Under the pieces are notes generated by a model. The model saw nothing but the letters and a program-made list of their open reading frames with translations, did not search any database and was not told the origin of the DNA. Both the position numbers and the translations under genes were made by a program. Below, one piece after another: positions 45,721 to 55,245 of a stretch of DNA of 64,000 nt (within the stretch, counting starts at the first letter, position 1; each line of letters starts with the position of its first letter). The stretch spans positions 930,001 to 994,000 of the forward strand of contig CP003940.1 of the NCBI GenBank assembly GCA_000317655.1. The letters are read 5' to 3'. The stretch is from Cyanobacterium stanieri PCC 7202 (GTDB lineage Bacteria; Cyanobacteriota; Cyanobacteriia; Cyanobacteriales; Cyanobacteriaceae).

Positions 45721-46479
45721 TTATTGTTTTTTTACGGGATTACCACATTCAGACAATTGATAACTACCCTCTTCTAAACCATGTTTAACAGCTACTCGGT
45801 CATCAAAAACAAAACATTCCCCTTCCCAGAGACTTTCGGTTTCAGGTATTTCCTCGAGGTATTTTAAAATGCCACCCTTGAGATGATAAACTTCTTTAAA
45901 ACCACGCTTCAACATCAAAGCCGTAACTTTCTCGCAACGGATTCCCCCCGTACAAAATAAAGCCACCTTTTGCTCTTTATTTTCACTCAAATTCTCTTCA
46001 ATATAATCATTAAATTCTCGAAAAGATTTGATTTGAGGATTTTCTGCTTTTTTAAAAGTACCTATTTCCACTTCATAATCATTACGGGTATCAACCAATT
46101 TCACATCAGGTTGAGCAATTAATTCATTCCATTCACGGGGAGATAAATAAGTGCCTACCTGCTCATGGGGATTGGCTTCAGGAACACCAAAAGTAATGAT
46201 TTCCTTTTTGATTTTTACCTTCATTCTCTCAAAAGGTATGTCGTTAGTATCGGAATATTTAACATCAAATTCCTGCTCATTGAGAATTTTTTTTATTTCA
46301 GAAACAACTTTTTTAATCGCCTCTTCATTACCTACGATATTACTATTTATTCCCTCTTCTGCTATTAAGATAGTGCCTTTTATCGCCAACTGATTACATA
46401 AATTTAATAGCTTGTCTTGCAAAATTTCGAGATCTTTTAAGGGGGTGAAATGGTAAAAAGAAGCAAAGGTAAATTTCAT
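45721..46479 (-). CDS. trhO: tRNA uridine(34) hydroxylase TrhO (rhodanese-related)
   Basis: This 252-residue YceA/UPF0176-type protein hydroxylates U34 of tRNA in an oxygen-dependent reaction. The N-terminal acylphosphatase-like domain (FYHFTPLKDLEILQDKL, TILIAEEGINSNIVG) is followed by a rhodanese domain with the active Cys in FCTGGIRCEKVTALML. The segment FGVPEANPHEQVGTYLSPREW also fits the family. Confidence 0.93.
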   Translation of the reverse strand: MKFTFASFYHFTPLKDLEILQDKLLNLCNQLAIKGTILIAEEGINSNIVGNEEAIKKVVSEIKKILNEQEFDVKYSDTNDIPFERMKVKIKKEIITFGVPEANPHEQVGTYLSPREWNELIAQPDVKLVDTRNDYEVEIGTFKKAENPQIKSFREFNDYIEENLSENKEQKVALFCTGGIRCEKVTALMLKRGFKEVYHLKGGILKYLEEIPETESLWEGECFVFDDRVAVKHGLEEGSYQLSECGNPVKKQ

Positions 46480-46602
46480 ATACTATATTTTGTCTCAAAA
46501 TGCTGGAAAGTTGTTCAGGAGTCGTATCGGGGAAAATTTGGCAACAGTTACCCACCATACTCTCTTAATTTTGATTATTATAACACCAAAAAGGAAATAA
46601 AC

Positions 46603-46636
46603 AAAAAAACCACGCCTTCAAAAAAAGCGTGGTTTT
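46603..46636 (-). terminator. Intrinsic terminator of the acidic coiled-coil gene
   Basis: On the minus strand AACCACGC and GCGTGGTT pair across an 11-nt loop (plus-strand arms 46608-46615 and 46627-46634) and are followed by a T tract. The stop codon of the upstream gene is about 26 bp before it. Confidence 0.85.
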
Positions 46637-46661
46637 GATTTTGATTTAAATTATAAAGAGA

Positions 46662-48137
46662 CTATTTACTCTCAATATCTTCATCCAATAAAGCATCTAA
46701 ATCAAATTCAATTTCATCGTCATCAGATTCAGAATCATCCAACTCGAAGGGGTTAATCTCGGTTTTCTGGGTATCATCAGTATCATCAATTAAATTCCCG
46801 AGATCAAACTCTTCATTATCATCATCCTCCGACAAATCTAGATCTAAACTGAAATCATCACCGTCAGCCGACGAAGAATCATCAATTTCTAAATCAGCAA
46901 AATTTAACTCCTGATCTTCATCTTCTACGGGGGTTAGATCATCGGAAGTATCAAAGGAATCAAAATCAATGATGTCATCATCAGTATCAGATAATTCCGT
47001 GTCAATGTCTCCAAACATTTCCACATCAGCATCACTACTTTCCACCGCAGCAATTTCTTCCGACTCGTCTTCCCCTACCATGGAAAAATCAAAGTCATCG
47101 TTACTATCTTCAGGAATTTCACCTTCAGAAGAATCGTCACCCATAATATCATCTACCATGCTGGAAAATTCATCTCCCATTTCTTCCATGGTCGAGCCAA
47201 CTTCTTGGGTAAACTCTTCTGTACCATCAACAAATTCAACAAAGGACTCTTGAGCGTCTTCTACCACTGCCCCCATGAATTCTTGAGATTCTTGGGCAAA
47301 TTCGGCAATACCTTCTTGAGCTTCAGCACCAAATTCTTCCGCATTTTCAGCAAATTCAGCAATACCTTCTTGAACTTCGGCACCAAATTCCTCTGCATTT
47401 TCGGTAAACTCAGCAATACCTTCTTGAGTATCTTCCGCTATTTCCTCGCTCACCTCTTGGGCTTCTTGGGCAAAGGAAGATTCTTTTTCCTCTGTCAGGT
47501 TATCGGCATAATCAGCAGGAATAACTGCGCCTAAGTCGCTAGGTTGTAAGTCTAATTCGGTATCTACTAAATCCTCTGAGTTTTCGTACTCTGCCCTAAT
47601 GGCGTTGATTTGACTTTCTAATTCTTGTTGATAGTTGTTACTAAGTTCTTGAATTTGAGCTTGATAACTCTGTTCTAGGTTTTGTTTTTCCTCTTCTACT
47701 TGAGCATTTCTATTGCGCAGGGATTCTACTTCTGTCTCAATGGCTTGTAATTGGGCTATTTGAGCCTTGAGAGATTCTATTTCGCTCTGGGCAGATTCTA
47801 GTTCGTTGGTGTCAACAGAGGGTTGTTGAGCTTCGTTTAAAGCGTTTTGTAATTGATTATTTTGCCCTTGTAGTTCGCTTATTTGACTATTAAGGGCTTG
47901 AATTTGATTTTCATAGGTTTCTTGTTGTAGGGAGATAGCTTGGGCTGATTCTGCCTGATACTCTTGTCTAAGGGATGCGATTAATTCTTGTTTTCTGGTT
48001 TCAAAATCTTGTTCTGCTTGTTTGAGGGCTTTTTGTTTTTCTTGTTCTATTTGATCTGGATTTACTTTATCTTTGCCAACAAAAAACATTACTGCCGCAC
48101 CGATAATAATCCCTATGACACCTGCAATTATTTCCAT
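46662..48137 (-). CDS. Membrane-anchored coiled-coil protein with 18-residue repeats and very acidic tail
   Basis: This 491-residue protein has an N-terminal transmembrane helix (MEIIAGVIGIIIGAAVMFFV) and a long coiled coil (about 25-200, Gln/Glu/Leu-rich). Next comes a block of about four 18-residue repeats with consensus EGIAEFAENAEEFGAEAQ (about 235-310). An Asp/Glu/Ser-rich tail of about 170 residues closes with FDLDALLDEDIE. The architecture resembles a scaffold with a charged brush. The topology puts the coiled coil in the cytoplasm. No function is recognised, though tails with repeated FDLD motifs occur in FimV-like proteins. It has its own terminator. Confidence 0.75.
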   Translation of the reverse strand: MEIIAGVIGIIIGAAVMFFVGKDKVNPDQIEQEKQKALKQAEQDFETRKQELIASLRQEYQAESAQAISLQQETYENQIQALNSQISELQGQNNQLQNALNEAQQPSVDTNELESAQSEIESLKAQIAQLQAIETEVESLRNRNAQVEEEKQNLEQSYQAQIQELSNNYQQELESQINAIRAEYENSEDLVDTELDLQPSDLGAVIPADYADNLTEEKESSFAQEAQEVSEEIAEDTQEGIAEFTENAEEFGAEVQEGIAEFAENAEEFGAEAQEGIAEFAQESQEFMGAVVEDAQESFVEFVDGTEEFTQEVGSTMEEMGDEFSSMVDDIMGDDSSEGEIPEDSNDDFDFSMVGEDESEEIAAVESSDADVEMFGDIDTELSDTDDDIIDFDSFDTSDDLTPVEDEDQELNFADLEIDDSSSADGDDFSLDLDLSEDDDNEEFDLGNLIDDTDDTQKTEINPFELDDSESDDDEIEFDLDALLDEDIESK

Positions 48138-48258
48138 TTTTTATGCCTCCGCATTTATATTATTTCTTATTTGTTATGAACTATTTTTTATTTTTGGTCT
48201 AAAAGTATTATATGGATAAAACTTATTTAAGAATCGTATTTTATCATTTTAAGTATTT

Positions 48259-49188
48259 TTATTTGGTTGAATTGTAGGCTTGGTAAACTCCTTGGACGTT
48301 GTACCAGTTGAGAAAAATACGGGCTATTTCTAGGGCTAGTTGCGGTTTTCCTTGATCAATTAGCCATTGTAGTAAGGGTTTCATGGTTTTTTCATTAAGT
48401 CTTCCCCCTAGGGATAGAATGCCCCATAGTAGGCGATGAATCCAAGTCATTTGAATCATCATTTTTACTTCATAGGTGGGATGTTTTTGATAGAATACCA
48501 CTCCCATTTTTCCCCGTTGAATCTCTTGATCGATCAATTGTGGTATTTGTTGTAAATTGAAGGGGGGATGCCAATGATAGCCCACTGCTTGGGGAGTTTT
48601 GATTAGTTTTAGCCCTAATTTTTTTAGTCTGACTCCCAATTCTAGGTCTTCCCAGCCATATTGACGGAAGCTAGGATCAAATTTTCCTGCTTGTTCTAAC
48701 CATTTTTTGGCGATCGCCACATTTCCTGTAGCAAAATAAGCGGCGGAATAATCAGTAATTTTGTAAGGTTCTGAGGTAGGATTATCAAAGTTAGCGGTGT
48801 TAATTACTGCTCCATAGGTAAAAATGCGATCGTGTCCTAGTTTTCGTTGGGCTTTGAGCAAACTTTGGGCATGGGCATCAAGGAAACTGGAAGTGACCAC
48901 CAAATCGCTGTCAATGAAAATAATCAAATCCCCTTGGGCTTTCTCAATACCTAAGTTACGGGCGATCGCAGCCCCCTCATGGTTTTGTTGAAAAAGGTTA
49001 ACATGGGGAAGATGGTCTTTTTCTGTTTCAATCCAACTAATAGTATCATCCGTAGAACCATCATCCACCACCACAATTTCATAACCATCAATTAAAGAAG
49101 AATCATAATTCTGTTGCTCTAATGCCCGAAGACACTTTTGTAAAATCGGCAGACGATTGTAGGTAGGAATAACAACACTAAAAAACAC
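48259..49188 (-). CDS. Glycosyltransferase family 2 protein
   Basis: This 309-residue GT-A enzyme has the N-terminal SVVIPTYNRLPILQKCL, the sugar-nucleotide segment VVVDDGSTDDT and the DXD motif FIDSDLVV. Y-W-E-D in RQYGWEDLELGVRLKKLG suits galactosyl- or mannosyl-transferring enzymes. It probably builds surface polysaccharide or glycolipid. No partner genes are adjacent, and it is divergent from nblS. Confidence 0.9.
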   Translation of the reverse strand: MFFSVVIPTYNRLPILQKCLRALEQQNYDSSLIDGYEIVVVDDGSTDDTISWIETEKDHLPHVNLFQQNHEGAAIARNLGIEKAQGDLIIFIDSDLVVTSSFLDAHAQSLLKAQRKLGHDRIFTYGAVINTANFDNPTSEPYKITDYSAAYFATGNVAIAKKWLEQAGKFDPSFRQYGWEDLELGVRLKKLGLKLIKTPQAVGYHWHPPFNLQQIPQLIDQEIQRGKMGVVFYQKHPTYEVKMMIQMTWIHRLLWGILSLGGRLNEKTMKPLLQWLIDQGKPQLALEIARIFLNWYNVQGVYQAYNSTK

Positions 49189-49478
49189 TCTTTTGACCTA
49201 AAATAAATTACCTATGATTTTACCTTAGATTTTATCTGACCATATACTTTTTGCGGTAATTCCCATTAAAAAAAGACCATAAAAGCCCAAAAGTAGAAAA
49301 ATATCAAACTTGTTCTATTGCTTTGAAACCGAGGAAAAGAGGACAAAACAAGATAAAATCAGCTTATAATTTCTTATCAACCTGAAAACTATCGACACAT
49401 TTTTTCGTCATCAGACATATTACCATAGTTATCAAAAGCAATTTTAAATTTATTGATATTCTATAAAAAGTAACAAAG

Positions 49479-51416
49479 GTGCAATTTTTAAAAGAAATTA
49501 TTGGGCGTTGGTGGTCAGAATTTACCCTACAGACGAAGTTGATGGCAACAGCAACCCTTGTTGTCTCCCTCGTCATGAGTAGTTTAACTTTTTGGGCAGT
49601 AAACTCCATTCAACAAGAAGCACAAATCAATGATACCCGTTTCGGCAGAGATTTAGGGCTTTTGTTGGCAAGTAACGTTGCCCCTTTGATTGCTGAAGAC
49701 GACTTGACAGAAGTAGCTCGTTTTTCGGGCAGATTTTACAATAGTACCTCTAGCGTCAGATATATTATCTACGCCGACGAAGAAGGAAATATTTTTTTCG
49801 GCATACCTTTTTCTCAAAACGAAGTCAAAAACTCCCTCACCATCCAACGAAAACTAGAACTTCCTGAAGACTATAACGAAAGTGTCAAAGTGCCAATGGT
49901 ACGTCAACATACTACCCCCGATGGACAAGTTACCGACGTATTTGTTCCCCTAGTGGATAATAGTCAATATTTAGGCACACTAGCCATCGGCATCAACCCA
50001 AACCCTACCCTTGTTGCTTCCTCCAACCTAACTCGAGATGTCACCATCGCCGTATTTATCTCCATCTGGGCCATGGTAATCTTGGGAGGAGTATTTAATG
50101 CCCTAACTATCACCCAACCCATCAAGGAATTATTATTAGGGGTGAAAAATATTGCCGCAGGAAACTTCAAGCAAAGGATTGATTTACCCCTTGGCGGAGA
50201 ATTAGGGGAATTAATTCTTAGTTTTAATGACATGGCAGAAAGGTTAGAAAAATTTGAAGAGCAAAATGTTGAAGAATTAACTGCCGAAAAAGCCAAGTTA
50301 GAAACCCTTGTTTCCACCATCGCCGACGGTGCTATTCTCTTAGACTCTCAATTAAAATTAGTTTTAGTCAATCCCACTGCCAAGAAAATGTTTGCATGGG
50401 AAGATAAAAAAATCATTGGAGAAGATTTATTAGAGTTTTTACCCTCAGAAATTGGACAGCAATTACAAAAACCCCTCAAAAATATTTCCGTGGAGGAAGA
50501 ACATACAGAAAATGATGAACAATATCATATATCCCCCACAAGAGGAGAATTTCGGGTTAGTTTAAAAGAACCAAATCAGCATACTTTTAGAATTTTAATC
50601 ACTCAAGTTTTAGACCAAAATAAAGAGAATTTAAAAGGTATTGTTATGACAGTTCAAGACATTACTAAAGAGGTGGAATTAAATGAAGCCAAAAGCCAAT
50701 TTATTAGTAATGTTTCCCACGAATTAAGGACTCCCTTATTTAATATAAAATCCTTCATTGAAACCCTGGCAGAATATGGAGATGATTTGACAGAAACCGA
50801 AAAGGTGGAATTTTTACAAACTGCTAATAGTGAAACCGATAGATTAACCCGTTTAGTAAATGATGTCCTTGATTTATCTCGCCTTGAATCCTCCAGAAGT
50901 TATGAGTTTCAGGCCCTTGATTTGGAGCAACCCATCGAACAAACCTTAAGGACTTATCAATTATATGCTCGGGACAAAAATATTGAGCTGGTGAGAGAAG
51001 TAGAGCCTTTATTGCCATCTGTTTGGGGTCATTATGACCTATTATTACAGGTGTTTACTAATTTGGTAGGTAATGCTCTTAAGTTCACCCTCGAGCATGG
51101 TACAATCACCATACGAGCCTATGGGGTGAAAAATAACCCTGAATATCCCGAAAAAATATCCCATGTCCGAGTAGAAGTGGCGGACACAGGCATCGGCATT
51201 GCCAAAGAAGATCAAGAGGCAATTTTTGATCGTTTTTTCCGAGTAGAAAATAGAGTCCACACCCTGGAGGGAACAGGGTTAGGGCTTTCCATTGTTAAAA
51301 ATATTGCTGATAAACATCATACTAAAATTCACTTAGTAAGTGAGGTAGGGGTGGGTACTACTTTCTGGTTTGATTTACAGGTTTTTCAGGAGGAAAAAGT
51401 TGCTGTTGCTCAATAG
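49479..51416 (+). CDS. nblS: Sensor histidine kinase NblS (Hik33/DspA)
   Basis: This 645-residue membrane kinase begins at GTG. It has two transmembrane helices (about 20-40 and 185-207) flanking an extracytoplasmic sensor. HAMP (about 208-260) is followed by a PAS domain (about 270-390) starting LVSTIADGAILLDSQLK. HisKA has the phospho-His in SHELRTPL, and HATPase has GNALKF, DTGIGIA and GTGLGLSIV. The WAVNSIQQEAQINDTRFGRD segment is typical of NblS. It governs responses to high light, nutrient stress and cold through RpaB, controlling hli and nbl genes. No regulator is adjacent. Confidence 0.93.
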   Translation: MQFLKEIIGRWWSEFTLQTKLMATATLVVSLVMSSLTFWAVNSIQQEAQINDTRFGRDLGLLLASNVAPLIAEDDLTEVARFSGRFYNSTSSVRYIIYADEEGNIFFGIPFSQNEVKNSLTIQRKLELPEDYNESVKVPMVRQHTTPDGQVTDVFVPLVDNSQYLGTLAIGINPNPTLVASSNLTRDVTIAVFISIWAMVILGGVFNALTITQPIKELLLGVKNIAAGNFKQRIDLPLGGELGELILSFNDMAERLEKFEEQNVEELTAEKAKLETLVSTIADGAILLDSQLKLVLVNPTAKKMFAWEDKKIIGEDLLEFLPSEIGQQLQKPLKNISVEEEHTENDEQYHISPTRGEFRVSLKEPNQHTFRILITQVLDQNKENLKGIVMTVQDITKEVELNEAKSQFISNVSHELRTPLFNIKSFIETLAEYGDDLTETEKVEFLQTANSETDRLTRLVNDVLDLSRLESSRSYEFQALDLEQPIEQTLRTYQLYARDKNIELVREVEPLLPSVWGHYDLLLQVFTNLVGNALKFTLEHGTITIRAYGVKNNPEYPEKISHVRVEVADTGIGIAKEDQEAIFDRFFRVENRVHTLEGTGLGLSIVKNIADKHHTKIHLVSEVGVGTTFWFDLQVFQEEKVAVAQ

Positions 51417-51470
51417 TCATTTTCAATGATCAGTTAACATCATAAATCCACTTTTTGATCACACCCTAAT

Positions 51471-52109
51471 TTATGAATCTCCTTCTTTTTCTGTGGAAAT
51501 AGAAGAAGATTCATCTTCGTTTTTTTCCTTGCTTTTAAGTCGTAAATCCTGCAAAGTTTGCTCATAATCATCTTTAATAAAGCCCTTAACTTTTCCTAAA
51601 GTTTGGGCTAATCCATCGGTATATTGAGGGGGATTTTCTACTGCTTGATTATCAGCGATAATGCGTTTATTGGTAATATTAATAACATCTTCGGGAGCAA
51701 GGGAATAAATACCATCTCGAATACCACGCCAACCATTAGAACCAAATAAATAGTTAATGACTTTCCCTGTTTCCTTAGAAATTACATAATCAACGATTTT
51801 ACCTGCTTTGTTACCAGAATCTGACCAAACTTCTGCCCCTATCAAAAAAGTACCCCATTCTGCCAGTTGGATTTCCATTTCTTGGTCATAATGGACGATA
51901 ATACTATCTTTACCGATGCTTTCTATTTGTTCCCAGAGAAAACCATGTTTTTCTCTACCTAATATTCCTGCTTTGGAAATGATCCCTTTTATTTGATGTT
52001 CTTCTAGTTCTAGGACAATATTATCTAATTTTCCGACATTTTCAGTGGTTTTATAATTAATAATTAAACGGTCGATTAGTTCGCTACGTTTTAATTCTGA
52101 TTTTGTCAT
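51471..52109 (-). CDS. PRC-barrel domain protein
   Basis: This 212-residue soluble protein has two beta-barrel modules. The first begins LIDRLIINYKTTENVGKLDN and the second begins LIGAEVWSDSGNKAGKIVDY. Both are typical of PRC-barrel proteins found in RimM and photosynthetic reaction centre H subunits. The C-terminus is Lys/Glu/Ser-rich. In cyanobacteria such proteins are widespread, with unknown roles likely in RNA or membrane protein assembly. Confidence 0.8.
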   Translation of the reverse strand: MTKSELKRSELIDRLIINYKTTENVGKLDNIVLELEEHQIKGIISKAGILGREKHGFLWEQIESIGKDSIIVHYDQEMEIQLAEWGTFLIGAEVWSDSGNKAGKIVDYVISKETGKVINYLFGSNGWRGIRDGIYSLAPEDVINITNKRIIADNQAVENPPQYTDGLAQTLGKVKGFIKDDYEQTLQDLRLKSKEKNEDESSSISTEKEGDS

Positions 52110-52173
52110 GATAACAATTTTTGATAACTAAAAAATATACTGTAATTATAACTGAACATATTAAAAATCCTAT

Positions 52174-52443
52174 TTAGTCTTGCCAAACATTGCTAAGGGC
52201 AAGAAAAATAAAGCCAATGGCGGCCATACTTTTTAATAATTTGATGGGTAAAAATTCACCAATACCCGCCCCGATGATTACCCCAAGAAAACTGGCTAGG
52301 ATGAGGGCGGCAACGGAGCCTAAAAAGACTGCTTGGGGTGATTTGGAACTACCACTAAGGGCGATCGCCGCTAACTGACTCTTATCACCTATCTCTGCAA
52401 TAAAAACCGTAATAAAAGTCAAACTTAAAAGATCCCAATTCAT
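52174..52443 (-). CDS. GDT1/TMEM165 (UPF0016) half-size membrane protein
   Basis: This 89-residue membrane protein has three hydrophobic helices and one signature ExGDKS motif: FIAEIGDKSQLAAIALSG. Family members move Mn2+ (or Ca2+), and cyanobacterial Mnx/SynPAM71-type exporters usually have two such motifs in about 200 residues. Here only one repeat is coded, so it would act as a dimer or pair with a second half-gene elsewhere. No second copy lies next to it. It probably protects against Mn overload. Confidence 0.82.
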   Translation of the reverse strand: MNWDLLSLTFITVFIAEIGDKSQLAAIALSGSSKSPQAVFLGSVAALILASFLGVIIGAGIGEFLPIKLLKSMAAIGFIFLALSNVWQD

Positions 52444-52583
52444 AAAATATATAAAAAATTAGTTAATAAAAAATAAACAAAAAAAAAGAGAAAAATTAGA
52501 TACAAAATAAAAAAATAAAATTGGCAAAAATTGCCATAACAGGTAAAATTATATAACAAATTGAAATGATTATAAATAATTAA

Positions 52584-53522
52584 ATGAGAATTTTAGTTAC
52601 AGGCGGTGCAGGATTCATAGGCTCTCACCTCATCGACTCCCTCATGGCTCAAGGTCATGAAATCTTATGCCTAGATAACTTCTATACAGGGGAAAAAGGT
52701 AACATCGATCAATGGCTAGATCATCACAACTTTGAGTTAATTCGCCATGATATTACCGAACCCATCCGCTTAGAAGTAGATCAAATATACCACCTTGCTT
52801 GTCCTGCTTCTCCCGTTCATTATCAATTTAATCCTGTGAAAACTATCAAAACCAATGTCATGGGAACTTTAAATATGTTGGGTTTAGCCAAGAGGGTAAA
52901 AGCTAGATTTTTACTAGCCTCCACTTCCGAAGTTTATGGAGATCCGACCGTACATCCTCAAACTGAAGAATATCGGGGTAACGTAAACTGTATTGGTCCT
53001 CGTTCTTGTTACGATGAAGGGAAAAGAGTGGCTGAAACCCTCGCCTTTGACTATTACCGAGAGCATAAAATTGATATAAGAGTGGCTCGCATTTTCAACA
53101 CCTATGGCCCAAGAATGTTAGAAAGAGATGGTCGGGTAGTGAGTAACTTTGTGGCTCAAGCCATTAGGGGAATTCCTTTAACCGTATATGGAGATGGCAC
53201 CCAAACTCGGAGTTTTTGCTATGTTTCTGATTTGGTAGCAGGGTTAATTGCCCTCATGGAAGGGGATTATATTGGTCCTGTAAACTTGGGTAATCCGGGA
53301 GAGTATACTATTTTAGAACTGGCAAAAACGGTGCAGGAAATGGTCAATCCTGATGCTCAATTGGTTTATAAACCCTTACCAGAAGATGATCCTCTCCAAC
53401 GACAACCCGATATTACCAAGGCAAAAGAGTATCTGAATTGGGAGCCTTCTATTCCCTTGCAAGAGGGCTTAAAATTGACCATTGATGATTTTAAGCAAAG
53501 AATTCGGGCGGAGGGAAAATAA
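52584..53522 (+). CDS. UDP-glucuronate decarboxylase (UDP-xylose synthase type)
   Basis: This 312-residue extended short-chain dehydrogenase carries the NAD-binding [15 protein letters not shown], the catalytic Tyr/Lys in [13 protein letters not shown] and [20 protein letters not shown]. This matches UXS/UGA decarboxylase subfamily proteins. It makes UDP-xylose from UDP-glucuronate, the product of the next gene. A dTDP-glucose 4,6-dehydratase-like function is less likely. It is followed after 143 bp by the UDP-glucose dehydrogenase gene in the same direction. Confidence 0.88.
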   Translation: MRILVTGGAGFIGSHLIDSLMAQGHEILCLDNFYTGEKGNIDQWLDHHNFELIRHDITEPIRLEVDQIYHLACPASPVHYQFNPVKTIKTNVMGTLNMLGLAKRVKARFLLASTSEVYGDPTVHPQTEEYRGNVNCIGPRSCYDEGKRVAETLAFDYYREHKIDIRVARIFNTYGPRMLERDGRVVSNFVAQAIRGIPLTVYGDGTQTRSFCYVSDLVAGLIALMEGDYIGPVNLGNPGEYTILELAKTVQEMVNPDAQLVYKPLPEDDPLQRQPDITKAKEYLNWEPSIPLQEGLKLTIDDFKQRIRAEGK

Positions 53523-53665
53523 TAAATAATTGATAACTGATAATGGATAATTGGGAATTTTAGAAATATGATTTTTGATTATCCATTATTAATTTTTTGG
53601 TGGTATTTTCTGCTTTTTTGTATTAACTTCGATCATATAAAACCTTTTGGAAAGATAAATTTATT

Positions 53666-55045
53666 ATGAGAGTTTGTGTAATTGGTACGGGTTATGTGGG
53701 CTTAGTAACTGGGGTATGTCTTGCCCATATTGGACATGATGTTATTTGTATTGACAATAACGAGAAAAAAGTTAATTTAATGAAACAGGGGCAATCCCCT
53801 ATCTATGAACCGGGTTTATCGGATTTAATGCGCTCTTCCATGGATTCGGGGAGACTGTCTTTTTCCACAGATTTGGCGAAGGGCGTTAGCCATGGTGATA
53901 TTTTGTTTATTGCGGTGGGTACTCCTCCTTTACCGACAGGGGAAAGTGATACTCGTTATGTGGAGGCTGTGGCTAAAGGAATCGGGGCAAATTTGAATGG
54001 TGGCTATAAGGTAATTGTTAATAAATCTACAGTGCCTATCGGTTCGGGGGATTGGGTGCGGATGATTGTTTTAGATGGACTAAAGGAAAGGTTAGGAGTA
54101 ACTCAGGGAGAAGGTTTTACCATGACTGAGGAGGTAGAGGCTTGTTTTGATGTGGTCAGTAATCCTGAGTTTTTGCGCGAGGGTAGTGCGGTATATGATA
54201 CTTTTAATCCCGATCGCATCGTATTGGGAGGTTCTAACGATCAGGCGATCGCCATGATGACCGAATTATATCAACCCTTGGTAAATAGAGAATTTTCTGA
54301 TCACAAATCTTTGCCTCCTGTGCCTATTGTAGTCACGGATTTGAACTCTGCGGAGATGATTAAATATGCCGCTAATGCCTTTTTGGCGACCAAAATTAGC
54401 TTTATTAATGAAGTAGCGAATATATGCGATCGCGTGGGGGCAGATGTCACCCAAGTAGCCAAGGGCATAGGTTTAGACTCCCGTATTGGTAACAAATTCT
54501 TACAGGCAGGTATTGGTTGGGGGGGATCTTGTTTTCCGAAGGATGTCTCTGCCCTCATCCACACCGCCGAAGACTATGGCTATAATACCGAGTTACTCAA
54601 TGCCGCAGTAAATGTCAACAAAAGACAGCGAGTGATGGTCATTGAAAAACTACAACATGAATTAAAAATCCTCAAGGGAAAAATTATCGGTTTGCTTGGT
54701 TTAACCTTTAAGCCTGATACTGATGATATGCGCGATGCCCCTGCTTTGAATATTATCGAAGAATTAAATCGCTTGGGAGCGAAGGTGAAAGCCTATGATC
54801 CTATTGTTTCCCAGACGGGTATCAGTCATGGTTTATCGGGGGTAATTATTGAAAGTAATGCCCAGATGTTGGCGGATGGTTGTGATGCCCTCGTTTTAGT
54901 CACCGATTGGCAAGAATTTTTGGAACTTGATCTGAGCAAAATGGCGAAATCCATGAAACAACCTTTAATTATTGATGGGCGTAATTTCCTTGATAAAGGG
55001 GCGATCGAAGAGCTAGGTTTCCGATATGTTGGTATGGGAAGATAA
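53666..55045 (+). CDS. ugd: UDP-glucose 6-dehydrogenase
   Basis: This 459-residue NAD-dependent enzyme oxidises UDP-glucose to UDP-glucuronate. The N-terminal GTGYVGLVTGVCLAHIG is the Rossmann motif. The catalytic Cys is in GIGWGGSCFPKD, and VGTPPLPTGESDTRYV, STVPIGSGDWV and GLTFKPDTDDMRDAPAL complete the pattern. It works with the neighbouring decarboxylase to supply nucleotide sugars for polysaccharides. Confidence 0.95.
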   Translation: MRVCVIGTGYVGLVTGVCLAHIGHDVICIDNNEKKVNLMKQGQSPIYEPGLSDLMRSSMDSGRLSFSTDLAKGVSHGDILFIAVGTPPLPTGESDTRYVEAVAKGIGANLNGGYKVIVNKSTVPIGSGDWVRMIVLDGLKERLGVTQGEGFTMTEEVEACFDVVSNPEFLREGSAVYDTFNPDRIVLGGSNDQAIAMMTELYQPLVNREFSDHKSLPPVPIVVTDLNSAEMIKYAANAFLATKISFINEVANICDRVGADVTQVAKGIGLDSRIGNKFLQAGIGWGGSCFPKDVSALIHTAEDYGYNTELLNAAVNVNKRQRVMVIEKLQHELKILKGKIIGLLGLTFKPDTDDMRDAPALNIIEELNRLGAKVKAYDPIVSQTGISHGLSGVIIESNAQMLADGCDALVLVTDWQEFLELDLSKMAKSMKQPLIIDGRNFLDKGAIEELGFRYVGMGR

Positions 55046-55154
55046 TATGGTTGGATTTCAGGTTACAGATTTAAAATGCGACCAGCTTTTGTCAATCTAT
55101 CCAGGAAGTAAATACAAGTAAATCAATTTACATAGATTTTTTGTAAATTCTTAA

Positions 55155-55174
55155 CAAGGGGTTTAAACCCCTTG
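55155..55174. repeat. Perfect 20-bp palindrome between ugd and metK
   Basis: CAAGGGGTTTAAACCCCTTG is an exact palindrome lying between the 3' ends of convergent ugd and metK. There is no clear T tract. It is a repeat of a kind commonly seen in cyanobacteria; a terminator role is possible. Confidence 0.65.
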
Positions 55175-55245
55175 CCCCCTCTCCCCTTTTTAAGGAGAGA
55201 TGCCGAAGGCAGAGGGGTTCGGAGAATATAGACAATTATTTGGGT

